DNA of 63,123 nt from CAXTKD01 sp964244885. GTDB taxonomy: Bacteria; Pseudomonadota; Alphaproteobacteria; Sphingomonadales; Sphingomonadaceae. Position 1 is the stretch's first letter. The number at the start of each line of letters is the position of its first letter. Location: the NCBI GenBank assembly GCA_964244885.1, contig CAXTKD010000018.1:1-63123 (forward strand), read 5' to 3'. The translations under genes and the position numbers were made by a program. Under the pieces are notes generated by a model that did not search any database, was not told the DNA's origin, and saw only the letters and a list, made by a program, of their open reading frames with translations. Shown in pieces: positions 35,348 through 44,414 of the stretch.

Positions 35348-37240
35348 CTAATCCGGCGGCGCGGCGAGGTGCTTGTGAGCCTGCAGGATCGCCGCGCTGA
35401 AGGTCGTGGTGCGGCTCCTGTCCAGGTCCATCCGGGCGATCGCCGCGTCGATCTCGGGAACCGCCAGCCCGGCATCCTTGGCGAACACCATGAACTCGCG
35501 CATCTGGATCGTCGTGTGGAGCGCGGCGCCGTCGAAGCTCGTCGTCGACTGAACCGCAATCGGCTGCGCCTTGACCCAGTTCGCCCATTCGATGTCGTTG
35601 GCGAAGGGCGTCGGCGCCGGGATCGGCGCGCCGGCGGCGTTTGTCGTCGTCGGCCCGAGCGGCAGGCTCGACCCTGCGATGTCCTCGGCGCGGTCAACGC
35701 CGAGCGCGCCGCCGATATAAAGCGCCCGCACCACGGCCTGGCGCGCCTTGGCCCGGAAATAGGGGACGAGGGTCGTGTTGCCGTCCTTCACCCAGAGCCA
35801 GAACGGCTCCTTGCCGTACTGGAAGCCCTGGAAGTTCGATTCAAAGGCGTAATAAACCGTGCCGCCGGAGCGGTTCAGCCACGCGCCCGCATCGATCAGG
35901 CGGAGAACCGCGCCGGTCACGTTGGCGATGTCCTTATAGGGAAAGGCCTGCGCCTGGGCGTCGATATTGGCCATGCCCTCGCTGACCATGCGGTCGACCC
36001 GCGCGGTGCTCCAGATGACCGTGCCGTTGGTGCTGGTGACCCGCCGCGAAACGTCGCGCGCCTTCCACAGCGACGAGAGGAAGTTATAGAGGCCGCGCTC
36101 CTGCACCATCTGGACCTGATAGGTCGTCGAGGTGCCGCGCTCGCTCTCGTAGTAATTGCCGAGGTGGTAGGCGAGCTGGCGCTGGATCGCCATGCCGGCG
36201 ACGGGGTCCTCGGTCATGATCCAGTGGACGTAGGCGGTGTTTTCGAGATGGCTCTCGTCGCGGCTCCAGCCGTCGGCGGGGATGAGGCTGTCGATGTCGG
36301 TGCGGGTGCGCGACGCGGCGCGCGCGATCTCGAACGGCCGGTCGCCGGTCGCCGGGAACTGCGGATCGACCGTCACATTGTTGACCGTCGACCACACCGC
36401 CGCCTGCGGCTGCGCGAGGCTGTAGAAGGTATATTGCGTGAACTGCGGCATGAAAGTCGTGATCAGCGCGTCTTCATTGTGCAGCGCCGCGTCGACGACC
36501 TGGGCGTCGACATTGTGGATGAAGCCGCGGCTGGCGGGATATTCGCCGCCCTGCGCCGAGGTCACGCCGACATAGTTGTTGTCCGCCGTCGGCGTGGTCG
36601 TCGAGCCGGGGATCGGGCCGAGGCTCGACGGGTCGTAGGCGCCGCGCGCCGGGTCGGGCGCCAGCGTCGGAAGGCCGGGCAGGAAGGCTCGCTCGCGCTT
36701 GTAGGAGGGGATGCGGCGCGCCGTGACGGCCTCGCGCAGCCATGTGGCGTTCGGCGCCACCGGCTCGACGTTCTGCATGATCCGGCAGGAGCCCTGCGCG
36801 ACCTTGAGCGACCAGTTGTACGTGGTGCCGCGGTTGACGACGGTGACCGGCACGTCCTGAAGCGACAGCGCCGACGTGTCGCCGGCCTCGACCGTGAAGG
36901 CGCGGCGGCAGACCATGATGCGGATGAAGTCGGCGTTCTCGTCCAGCTTCCACGAATAGGCGCGCGAATCGCCGACCGCGCCGAGATCGGCGAGCTTCCA
37001 GTGGCCCGAGCGGGTGGTCAGCGTGTCGAGCGCGGCCGGGGTCTTGACCGCGCCGGAGATCGTGATCGAGTCTGGGGGAGGGGCGGGAGGCGTCGGGGTG
37101 GGCGTCGGCGTCGGCGTCGGCGTGGGCGTGCCTGAGGTCGCTCCGCCGCCGCCGCCCCCGCCGCATGCCACCGTCGTCATGAGGGCCGCGATCGCGAAGC
37201 CGCGCGCCGCGACCGACGCGGTTTTGGAAAGTGCACTCAT
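35348..37240 (-). CDS. Large predicted lipoprotein of unknown function
   Basis: 630 residues. A signal peptide ends in the lipobox-like TVAC, followed by a glycine stretch and a (Pro-Thr)n linker (about residues 35-55), then a large soluble domain with no recognised family. The domain includes many aromatic and Asn residues (YESERGTSTTYQVQMVQERG, DGWSRDESHLENTAYVHWIM, FQYGKEPFWLWVKDGN) suggesting a carbohydrate-binding or hydrolase fold. The Thr-Pro linker DNA is a tandem GTCGGC-type repeat in units of six, so slippage would keep the frame. Start ATG 37240. Confidence 0.7.
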   Translation of the reverse strand: MSALSKTASVAARGFAIAALMTTVACGGGGGGGATSGTPTPTPTPTPTPTPPAPPPDSITISGAVKTPAALDTLTTRSGHWKLADLGAVGDSRAYSWKLDENADFIRIMVCRRAFTVEAGDTSALSLQDVPVTVVNRGTTYNWSLKVAQGSCRIMQNVEPVAPNATWLREAVTARRIPSYKRERAFLPGLPTLAPDPARGAYDPSSLGPIPGSTTTPTADNNYVGVTSAQGGEYPASRGFIHNVDAQVVDAALHNEDALITTFMPQFTQYTFYSLAQPQAAVWSTVNNVTVDPQFPATGDRPFEIARAASRTRTDIDSLIPADGWSRDESHLENTAYVHWIMTEDPVAGMAIQRQLAYHLGNYYESERGTSTTYQVQMVQERGLYNFLSSLWKARDVSRRVTSTNGTVIWSTARVDRMVSEGMANIDAQAQAFPYKDIANVTGAVLRLIDAGAWLNRSGGTVYYAFESNFQGFQYGKEPFWLWVKDGNTTLVPYFRAKARQAVVRALYIGGALGVDRAEDIAGSSLPLGPTTTNAAGAPIPAPTPFANDIEWANWVKAQPIAVQSTTSFDGAALHTTIQMREFMVFAKDAGLAVPEIDAAIARMDLDRSRTTTFSAAILQAHKHLAAPPD

Positions 37241-37349
37241 CGATAAACCCCCGCCCAGCAAACGCCGCCAGCGTCCCCACGCCGGCGAGTCATGACGGCT
37301 ATAGGTTAATCGGAAGACAATCGCGAGGGGGACGGAGGCGAAATGATCG

Positions 37350-37805
37350 TCAACCGCCCGGTTGGCCGGGAAGGGCCGCGAAGAGATGCTCGGGGATGAA
37401 GTCCCCGAGCCGTTCCAGCAGGACCGAGCGGTGGCATTCCCCGGGCAGCCGCTCGAAGCAGAGCAGCGCGCTCGGCGCCTCGGCGGCGGCGTCGGCGAGC
37501 ATCGCCAGCTCGGCCATCGCGTCAGGTTCTTCGAGGTGCTTGAGATAGATGTCGCGCATCGCCCCGATGTCGCCCTTGCGCGCCGCATCGCGGCCGGCGG
37601 CGGGCGTGCCGAGGCGCTGCAGGTGCCGGTAGGCGATGCCGCGCTCGGCGAGCGCCGCCGACAGGCTCTTCTTCGAGAAGCCGGGCTTGCGCGACTGCGG
37701 CACGGCGCGAACATCGACAAGCTGGGTGACGCCGGCGTTCGACAGCGCGTCGAGCACTCCGGCCACCGTCGCGCCCTCGTAACCGATGGTGAAGATGCGC
37801 GGCAT
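37350..37805 (-). CDS. DUF488 family protein
   Basis: 151 residues. IFTIGYEG near the start, QLVDVRAVPQSRKPGFSKKSL, and CFERLPGECHRSVLLERL at the end are the characteristic DUF488 motifs; the C-terminal cysteine/histidine (CxxxxxxCHR) is conserved in the family. Function unknown, often seen with stress or DNA-damage genes. ATG 37805 lies four bases after the yaaA stop, so the two are co-transcribed. Confidence 0.9.
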   Translation of the reverse strand: MPRIFTIGYEGATVAGVLDALSNAGVTQLVDVRAVPQSRKPGFSKKSLSAALAERGIAYRHLQRLGTPAAGRDAARKGDIGAMRDIYLKHLEEPDAMAELAMLADAAAEAPSALLCFERLPGECHRSVLLERLGDFIPEHLFAALPGQPGG

Positions 37806-37809
37806 CGCG

Positions 37810-38577
37810 TCAGTCCTTGAGGAACAGCCATTCATCGCCGTCGGACATTTCCGGACGGAAAGTATAGCCTTCCGAGTCGAAGTCCTTCAGGCCCTCGGCG
37901 CGATCGATTCGCTTCTCGCAGATGAACCGCGCCATCATGCCGCGGGCCTTCTTGGCGCTGAACGCCGCGAAGGTCGGGACGCCGTCCTTCAATTGCTTGA
38001 ACTGCGGCGTGACGACGCGGGCCTTGAGCCGCTTCGCAGGCACGGCGCCGAAATATTCCTGGCTCGCGAGGTTGACGAGAACCGGCTCGGGCGAGTCGGC
38101 GAGCTCCTCGGACAGCGCGGCGGCGATCTTGTCGCCCCAGAAGCCGTAGAGGTCGGCCCGACGCCCGACCTTGAGCTTGATTCCCATCTCCAGCCGGTAG
38201 GGCTGCATCAGGTCGTAGGGGCGGAGCATGCCGTAGAGTCCCGACAGGATTCGGACATGGTCCTGCGCGAACGCCACCGCGCCGCCGTCGAGCGTCTTGA
38301 CGTCGAAGCCGATGTAGACGTCGCCGGCGAAGGTGTAGATCGCCGGGCGGGCGTTGGCGGGCGTGAACGGCGTCTCGAAGGCCTGGAAGCGCTCGACGTT
38401 GAGCTCGGCGAGCTTCGCCGAGATGTCCATCAGGCGGCGGAGATCGCGGGCCTTGAGCTTCGCCGCGGCCCTAGCGAGCTTTTCGGTCTCCGCGAGGAAA
38501 CGCGGCTGCGTCGGCTCGATATCCGGCACCGCGGAGTCGAGGTCGAGCGTCTTGGCGGGAGAGAGGACTGCGAGCAT
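37810..38577 (-). CDS. yaaA: Peroxide stress protein YaaA
   Basis: 255 residues with the YaaA/DUF328 signatures LAVLSPAKTLD, RLMDISAKLAELN, YTFAGDVYIGF, ILSGLYGMLRPYDLMQPYRLEMG and VNLASQEYFGAV. In E. coli YaaA limits free iron during peroxide stress. Upstream of DUF488 on the same strand. Length matches the family. Confidence 0.95.
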   Translation of the reverse strand: MLAVLSPAKTLDLDSAVPDIEPTQPRFLAETEKLARAAAKLKARDLRRLMDISAKLAELNVERFQAFETPFTPANARPAIYTFAGDVYIGFDVKTLDGGAVAFAQDHVRILSGLYGMLRPYDLMQPYRLEMGIKLKVGRRADLYGFWGDKIAAALSEELADSPEPVLVNLASQEYFGAVPAKRLKARVVTPQFKQLKDGVPTFAAFSAKKARGMMARFICEKRIDRAEGLKDFDSEGYTFRPEMSDGDEWLFLKD

Positions 38578-38743
38578 CGGCGATGGGATAGCGCGCCCCG
38601 CCGACAGTTCAAGCGCCGTTCATTGCGAGCAGCCTAGTCCTTCTCCTCCTTGACGCGCCGCGCTCGATTGAACACATCCAGACCGACGATCGCCGGACGT
38701 TAGAGCCGGGCGATGCGGAACGGCTTATGGTGGAGGACCCCGC

Positions 38744-39997
38744 ATGACCAAGATTTCACGCCTCGCGCTCGCCGCGTTGCTGGCGCTCGGCGCCGGCGGC
38801 GCCCTGACCGTCGCGCCGGCTGTCGCCAAGGAAAAGGCGCCGAAGGCGGCCCCGGGCCCCAAGCTGACCAAGGCGGTCCAGGCCTCGCTGGCGGAAGCGC
38901 AGAAGCTTCAGCAGGCAGGCGACAACGCCGCCGCGCTGGTGAAAATCCAGGCGGCCGAGGCGGCGAAGGTGACCGACGACGACGCCTATTACATCAACGC
39001 CATCAAGCTGAACGTCGCGATCGGCCTGAAGGACAACGCGATGATCGAGCAGGCGCTGGAAGGCGCGCTCGCATCGGGCAAGCTGCCGGCTGAGGAGCAG
39101 CCGAAATATCTGCGCAACCTCGGCGCGCTGGCGATGCAGCGCAACGACTACCCCAAGGCGCTGCAGCAGTATGAGCGGCTCGCGCAGGTGACTCCGAACG
39201 ACCCCGAAGTGATCGTCTCGCTCGCCGAGCTCTACCAGCGCAACAAGCAGACGCCGCAGGCGATCTCGACGCTCAACAAGGCGATCGCCGCCAAGAAGGC
39301 GGCAGGCCAGCCGGTGCCCGAAGCCTGGTATCGCCGGCAGCTGGCGATCGCCTATGAGGGCAAGCTCGCCGGCGAGACCGCGGCGGCATCGGCGGCGCTG
39401 GTCGGCGCTTATCCCAATGCCGTGAACTGGCGCGATGCGCTCGTCATCTTCCGCGAAGGAAAGATGGACGACCAGACGACGCTGGACGCGATGCGGCTGG
39501 CGCGCGCCACCAACGCGCTCAATGGCGAGCGCGACTATGGCGCCTATGCCGAGCTGGCGCTGCAGCTCGGCCTGTCGGCGGAGGCCAAGTCGGTGTTCGA
39601 CGAGGGTGTCGCCAAGAAGATGCTGACGCCAGGCCCGTCGAAGGCCTATCTCAAGGATCTTCAGACGGTCATCGGCAGCAAGATGACGACCAACCGGGCC
39701 GACACCGCCAGCCTCGAGAAGGACGCGCGCGGGCCCAAGGGCACCGGCAAGCTCGCCGCTGCCGCGGGCGACGGCTACCTGGCGGTCGGCGATTACGCCA
39801 AGGCGCTCTCGCTCTATCAGCTGGCGCTCGACAAGAAGGTCGCGGACGTAGATGCGGTCAACACGCGGCGCGGCATCGCCTTCGCCAAGTCGGGCCAGAA
39901 GGCCGAGGCCGAAGCGGCGTTCAAGGCGGTCGGCGGCAGCGGGCCGCGCGCCCAGCTCGCGCAGCTCTGGCTGGCTTCGCTCGCCTCGCAAGCCTGA
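38744..39997 (+). CDS. Secreted tetratricopeptide-repeat protein
   Basis: 417 residues. Signal peptide ending near APAVAK; then alpha-helical TPR repeats (RNDYPKALQQYERLAQVTPNDPEVIVSLAELYQRN, VGDYAKALSLYQLALDKK, SGQKAEAEAAFKAVG). GGAGG precedes ATG 38744. TPR proteins of this size scaffold envelope complexes; no partner is evident. Followed by a strong terminator and guaB. Confidence 0.75.
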   Translation: MTKISRLALAALLALGAGGALTVAPAVAKEKAPKAAPGPKLTKAVQASLAEAQKLQQAGDNAAALVKIQAAEAAKVTDDDAYYINAIKLNVAIGLKDNAMIEQALEGALASGKLPAEEQPKYLRNLGALAMQRNDYPKALQQYERLAQVTPNDPEVIVSLAELYQRNKQTPQAISTLNKAIAAKKAAGQPVPEAWYRRQLAIAYEGKLAGETAAASAALVGAYPNAVNWRDALVIFREGKMDDQTTLDAMRLARATNALNGERDYGAYAELALQLGLSAEAKSVFDEGVAKKMLTPGPSKAYLKDLQTVIGSKMTTNRADTASLEKDARGPKGTGKLAAAAGDGYLAVGDYAKALSLYQLALDKKVADVDAVNTRRGIAFAKSGQKAEAEAAFKAVGGSGPRAQLAQLWLASLASQA

Positions 39998-40016
39998 GCG
40001 GACGGCACGGGAAAAC

Positions 40017-40046
40017 GGGCGGCGCCTTCGCGGGCGCCGCCCTTTT
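40017..40046 (+). terminator. Intrinsic terminator
   Basis: Perfect 10-bp stem gggcggcgcc / ggcgccgccc with a 6-base loop, followed by ttttcgttt. Ends the TPR gene just before guaB. Confidence 0.8.
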
Positions 40047-40117
40047 CGTTTGGCTTGGCTGGCGATCCGGGACATAAGGCGGCGCTTCCAACCGGCCGGC
40101 AGGGGGCGTTTCAAGAC

Positions 40118-41575
40118 ATGGATATTCGACTGGGCCTGACGTTCGATGACGTCCTGCTGGTTCCGGCCGAGTCCGAGATTCTGCCGAGCCAGGTCGATAC
40201 CTCGACCCGCCTGACGCGGGAGATTTCGCTCAACATTCCCGTGATCTCGTCGGCGATGGATACCGTCACCGAGGCCGACATGGCGATCGTCATGGCGCAG
40301 ATGGGCGGTCTCGGCGTGCTCCACCGCAACCTGACCGTCGAGGAGCAGGCGGACGCGGTGCGGCAGGTCAAGCGCTTCGAATCGGGCATGGTGGTGAACC
40401 CCGTCACGATGCAGGCGAACCAGACGCTCGCCGACGCGCTGGCGCTGATGAAGCGCCACAAGATTTCCGGCGTGCCGATCGTCGAGCCCGACGGCAAGCT
40501 GGTCGGCATCCTGACCCACCGCGACGTGCGCTTCGCCGAGAACATGGCGCAGCCCGTCGGCGAGCTGATGACGCGGGAGAACCTCGCCACGGTGAAGCCC
40601 GGCGTCACGCATGCCGAGGCGCAGCGGGTGCTGCACCAGCGGCGGATCGAGAAATTGATCGTCGTCGACGACGCCTACCGCTGCGTCGGGCTGGTGACGG
40701 TGAAGGACATCGAGAAGGCGGTGACCTATCCCAACGCTACCAAGGACGGCACCGGACGGCTGCGCGTCGCTGCCGCGACGACGGTCGGCGACAAGGGGTT
40801 CGAGAGGAGCGAGGCGCTGATCGACGCCGAGTGCGACCTGATCGTCATCGACACCGCGCACGGGCATAACAAGGAGGTGGCGCGCGCGGTCGAGCGGGTG
40901 AAGCGGCTGTCCAATTCGGTGCAGGTGGTGGCGGGCAACGTCGCGACCGCCGAGGCGACCAAGGCGCTGATCGGCGCGGGGGCGGACGGCGTGAAGGTCG
41001 GCATCGGGCCGGGATCGATCTGCACGACCCGCATCGTCGCGGGCGTCGGGGTGCCGCAACTGACCGCGATCATGGACGCGGCCGAGGAAGGCCTGAAGGC
41101 GGGCGTGCCGATCATCGCGGACGGCGGGCTTCGGACTTCGGGCGACGCGGCGAAGGCGCTGGCGGCGGGGGCGGCCGCGGTGATGGTCGGATCGCTGCTG
41201 GCCGGCACCGCGGAAGCGCCGGGCGAGACGTTCCTTTATCAGGGCCGCGCATACAAGGCGTACCGCGGCATGGGCTCGGTCAGCGCGATGTCGCGCGGCT
41301 CGGCCGACCGCTATTTCCAGCAGGACATCAAGGACCAGATGAAGCTGGTGCCCGAAGGCATCGAGGGCCAGGTGGCGTTCAAGGGGCCGGCGCGCGAGGT
41401 GCTGCACCAGCTCGTCGGCGGGGTAAAGGCGGCGATGGGCTATACCGGGGCGCGGACGATCGCGGATCTGCAGGCGCGGGCGCGGTTCATCCAGATCACC
41501 GGCGCGGGCCTCAGCGAAAGCCACGTCCACGACGTGACGATCACCCGCGAAGCCCCGAACTACCCCAGCCGGTGA
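40118..41575 (+). CDS. guaB: Inosine-5'-monophosphate dehydrogenase
   Basis: 485 residues (family about 488). MDIRLGLTFDDVLLVPAESE opening, tandem CBS domains (VNPVTMQANQTLADALALM, then AQRVLHQRRIEKLIVVDDA), the catalytic cysteine in GPGSICTTRIVAGVG, and the flap SADRYFQ with downstream GVKAAMGYTGARTI. Oxidises IMP to XMP, the first committed step to GTP. The stop overlaps the next gene by four bases (GTGA). Start ATG 40118 matches the family N-terminus. Confidence 0.97.
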   Translation: MDIRLGLTFDDVLLVPAESEILPSQVDTSTRLTREISLNIPVISSAMDTVTEADMAIVMAQMGGLGVLHRNLTVEEQADAVRQVKRFESGMVVNPVTMQANQTLADALALMKRHKISGVPIVEPDGKLVGILTHRDVRFAENMAQPVGELMTRENLATVKPGVTHAEAQRVLHQRRIEKLIVVDDAYRCVGLVTVKDIEKAVTYPNATKDGTGRLRVAAATTVGDKGFERSEALIDAECDLIVIDTAHGHNKEVARAVERVKRLSNSVQVVAGNVATAEATKALIGAGADGVKVGIGPGSICTTRIVAGVGVPQLTAIMDAAEEGLKAGVPIIADGGLRTSGDAAKALAAGAAAVMVGSLLAGTAEAPGETFLYQGRAYKAYRGMGSVSAMSRGSADRYFQQDIKDQMKLVPEGIEGQVAFKGPAREVLHQLVGGVKAAMGYTGARTIADLQARARFIQITGAGLSESHVHDVTITREAPNYPSR

Positions 41576-42741
41576 CGCCCGGCGGCCGTCTGGCGGCGGC
41601 GATCGAGATCCTCGACGGGGTGATCGCGGCGGCGCGCGACGAGGGGGCGGCGGCCGACACGCTGATCGCGCGCTACTTCAGGGAACGCCGCTACGCCGGG
41701 TCGAAGGACCGCAAGGCGGTGCGGGCGCTGGTCTATGAGGTGATCCGCTGGGCGGTCGAGCGGCCCGACAGCGGACGCGCCGCGATGGTTGCTTACGCCC
41801 GCGCCCAAGACCCCGAACTTCTGGCCCTTTTCGGCGGGGAGGGGCACGCTCCGGCCGCCGTCGGAGAGGCCGACCCAGACGACCGAGACGGGGGTGGCGG
41901 TGCCGGGCGCGATTGGCTTACCAGGCGTCTCGTAGAACGTTTCGGTAGCGAAACGGAACAGGAGCTGAAGGCCCTGATGGCGCGCGCGCCGCTCGACCTT
42001 CGCGTCAACAGCCTGAAGGCGACGCGGGCGGCGGCGAAAGCTGTGCTGCCACCGACGACCGAGACGCAGGCGCCCAACGGCCTGCGGGCCGACGAGCCGT
42101 TCGCGGTCGAGACGCATCCGGCGTTCCACGACGGGCTGGTCGAGATCCAGGACACGGGGAGCCAGCTTGCTTGCGCGGCTTGCGAGGCCCGGCCGGGGAC
42201 GCTGGTGATCGACCTGTGCGCCGGGGCGGGCGGCAAGACGCTGGCGCTGGCGGCGGCGATGGAGAATTCGGGGCGGCTGGTCGCTTGCGACACCGACCGT
42301 GGCCGCCTCAACCGCATGCCGCCGCGCGCCGAGCGGGCGGGGGTGACGATCGTCGAGCCGCGCCTCCTCAATCCGGGACACGAGGCGGCGATGCTGAGCG
42401 ACCTCGCCGGCGCGGCGGATGTCGTGCTGGTCGATGCGCCGTGCTCGGGCACGGGGACGTGGCGGCGCAATCCGGAAGCGCGCTGGCGGCTGACGCCCCA
42501 GCGTCTGGGTCGTCTGACTTCGCTGCAGGCGTCGATCCTCGACGTCGCAAAAGGATTGGTGCGGCCCGGCGGCCGGCTCGCCTATGTCGTGTGCTCGCTG
42601 CTGCCCGAGGAGGGCGAGCGGCAGGTCGAGGCGTTCCTGACGCGGCATGCGGGCTGGCAGCGCGTCGCGCACGAGCGGGTGCTGACCCCGGCGCGCGACG
42701 GCACCGACGGCTTTTTCATCGCGATGCTCGGCCCGATCTGA
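41572..42741 (+). CDS. RsmB/NOP family RNA cytosine methyltransferase
   Basis: 389 residues. NusB-like N-terminal RNA-binding part, then class I methyltransferase with VIDLCAGAGGKTLALAA (SAM), VDAPCSGTGTWRRNPEARW (first catalytic Cys) and AYVVCSLLPEEGE (second Cys). Modifies C5 of cytosine in rRNA. GTG 41572 overlaps the guaB stop. A low-complexity DRDGGGGAGRDW insertion lies at about residues 103-114. Whether the target is 16S C967 (RsmB) or another site is not resolved. Confidence 0.9.
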   Translation: MTPGGRLAAAIEILDGVIAAARDEGAAADTLIARYFRERRYAGSKDRKAVRALVYEVIRWAVERPDSGRAAMVAYARAQDPELLALFGGEGHAPAAVGEADPDDRDGGGGAGRDWLTRRLVERFGSETEQELKALMARAPLDLRVNSLKATRAAAKAVLPPTTETQAPNGLRADEPFAVETHPAFHDGLVEIQDTGSQLACAACEARPGTLVIDLCAGAGGKTLALAAAMENSGRLVACDTDRGRLNRMPPRAERAGVTIVEPRLLNPGHEAAMLSDLAGAADVVLVDAPCSGTGTWRRNPEARWRLTPQRLGRLTSLQASILDVAKGLVRPGGRLAYVVCSLLPEEGERQVEAFLTRHAGWQRVAHERVLTPARDGTDGFFIAMLGPI

Positions 42742-42769
42742 TAGTCAGCGCACAACGAAGGAGTGCGTG

Positions 42770-43273
42770 ATGCGGAACTTCCTGTTGCTTTGCGGTGCGG
42801 CGCTCGTCCTGGCGGCGGCGCCGAAGCCGTCGGTCGCCCCGGACAGCGCGCTCAAGCCCGCGTCGGTCCGGCTGGCGCAGGAAGGCAATGCCGCGCTCGC
42901 CAAGTCGCCCTCGGCGGCGTTCGATGCCTATCAGGCGGCGGCGGCGGTCGACCCGAAGAACCGCGCGGCCTTCATCGGCATGGCGCGCGCCTCGCAGGCG
43001 CTCGGCCTGCCCGGCAAGGCGGTGAAATTCTACCGTGAGGCGCTCCAGCTCGAGCCCAACGACCTTGTGGCGATCGAGGGGCAGGGCGAGGCGCTGGTGC
43101 AGCGCGGCGCCAAGACCCGCGCGCTCGCCAACCTCGATCGCCTGAAACAGCTCTGCGGAAACTGCGCGCAGACGACGCAGCTCGCGAGCGTGATCGCCAA
43201 GGCCCCGTCGATGGTCCAGCAGACGGCGGACGCGGCGAAAACCGATCCGGCCAAGCCGGCGGTCAAGAACTAG
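42770..43273 (+). CDS. Secreted TPR-domain protein
   Basis: 167 residues. Signal peptide ending near ALVLAAAPK; TPR repeats from about residue 45 (NAALAKSPSAAFDAYQAAAAVDP, LGLPGKAVKFYREALQLEP, RGAKTRALANLDRLKQLC). AAGGAG precedes ATG 42770. Function unknown, probably an envelope scaffold. Confidence 0.7.
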   Translation: MRNFLLLCGAALVLAAAPKPSVAPDSALKPASVRLAQEGNAALAKSPSAAFDAYQAAAAVDPKNRAAFIGMARASQALGLPGKAVKFYREALQLEPNDLVAIEGQGEALVQRGAKTRALANLDRLKQLCGNCAQTTQLASVIAKAPSMVQQTADAAKTDPAKPAVKN

Positions 43274-43301
43274 AACGCGCCAACTGTCGCTCATCCAATA
43301 G

Positions 43302-43331
43302 CCGTCATCCCCGCGAACGCGGGGATGACGG
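43302..43331. repeat. Palindromic repeat, GTCATCCCGGCGAA family (short form)
   Basis: Perfect-looking hairpin ccgtcatccccgcg aa cgcggggatgacgg downstream of the TPR gene, a short relative of 32882-32999. It may act as a terminator. The remainder of the 43274-43491 gap shows nothing else recognisable. Confidence 0.8.
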
Positions 43332-43491
43332 TTTGGGTTGGGAACGTGTTGGCCTGAACCGGTGCGGCCCGGCGGGGCTTTACAAGAGCCGTCGCCGAGC
43401 CTGACCAAAACCGTCCTTCAAGAGACAGTCTGACTGCGGCGGGCTGTAGCACGGCGTGACGGCGCTGTCTGCCGGCTAGCCGACATTCGGA

Positions 43492-44409
43492 TCACGGATG
43501 CGCCAAGGCGTAATCCAGGGCCGCGCACACAGCCTTTACCTGAGCACGGACGCACTCGTCGGGAGTCGTGCGCGGGCTGTCGGGGTAGACCTCGGTCGTC
43601 GTCGTGAAGCGCGCGCCGGTGATCGAGGCGGCGAGCCCGAGCGCCGCCATCGGATATTCGATCACGCCGCGCGCCACGAGGGGCGAGCCAATGATCTCGC
43701 CCTTTGCGTCCGGCGGCGCGATGTGGGTGACGCGCTCGACGGCGGCGATGATCGCCTGCTGGAACGCCGGCTGCGGGTTCTCGCTGTCGTCGACCAGATA
43801 GAAGCCGTCGGGGATTTCGCCGGGCTCATGCGGCTTGCCGTCGCGGGCGGCGAGCGCCGGGCGGAACTCGCTTTCGTCGCTGTCGGTCGTTTCGTGCAGG
43901 TCGACATGCAGCAGGAACCCGCCCTGTACCGACCCGACGAGCGCGATGAGCGCGGTCGCTTCGCGCGAAGGGCCATCGGCGCGGAAATTCCGATTGGGGT
44001 CGATGGCGTCGTAATTCCAGCGATTGATATGCTCATAGGCCCAGGGGCTGACGCACGGCACCGCGAGCAGGTTGACCTTGCCGGCATAAGCGGCGGCGCG
44101 CGTCTCGAGGAAGTCGAGCACGCCGAGCACGCCACTGGTCTCGTACCCGTGGACGCCGCCGGTGATTAGCGCGGTGGGGAGGGCGGGGTCGAAGGCGCGG
44201 TCGCGGAGGGCGAGGAGGGTGTAGGTGTCGCCGGCGTAGTCGAGCTGGCCGTAGGCGACTTTCTCGTAGCGATCGGTCAGGGCTTCGATGCGCGGCAACA
44301 GGTCTTCATCGTAGCGGCGCTGCCGCGTCAGGCGTTCGCGCCACTCGGCGCGCTCGGCCTCGCCCCAGGCTTTGCCCGGCGTGCCGACGGGGTAGGTTGC
44401 GTCTGTCAT
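43492..44409 (-). CDS. M14 family metallocarboxypeptidase (succinylglutamate desuccinylase/aspartoacylase-like)
   Basis: 305 residues. Zinc ligands in ITGGVHGYETSGV (His..Glu) and FLLHVDLHETTDSDE (His); DPNRNF is the arginine-binding motif typical of M14. The domain belongs to the M14 clan that removes C-terminal residues or deacylates amino acids. ATG 44409 follows AAAGGATAGAAGCT. It lies five bases downstream of rsmA. Substrate unknown. Confidence 0.88.
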   Translation of the reverse strand: MTDATYPVGTPGKAWGEAERAEWRERLTRQRRYDEDLLPRIEALTDRYEKVAYGQLDYAGDTYTLLALRDRAFDPALPTALITGGVHGYETSGVLGVLDFLETRAAAYAGKVNLLAVPCVSPWAYEHINRWNYDAIDPNRNFRADGPSREATALIALVGSVQGGFLLHVDLHETTDSDESEFRPALAARDGKPHEPGEIPDGFYLVDDSENPQPAFQQAIIAAVERVTHIAPPDAKGEIIGSPLVARGVIEYPMAALGLAASITGARFTTTTEVYPDSPRTTPDECVRAQVKAVCAALDYALAHP

Positions 44410-44414
44410 AGCTT

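Noticed and set aside
37085..37130. Phase-variable simple repeat in the lipoprotein gene
   Set aside because: The unit is six bases, so gain or loss of units keeps the frame.
38756..41530. Minus-strand frame opposite the TPR gene and guaB
   Set aside because: Antisense to guaB, whose motifs are unambiguous; no motif in the frame itself.
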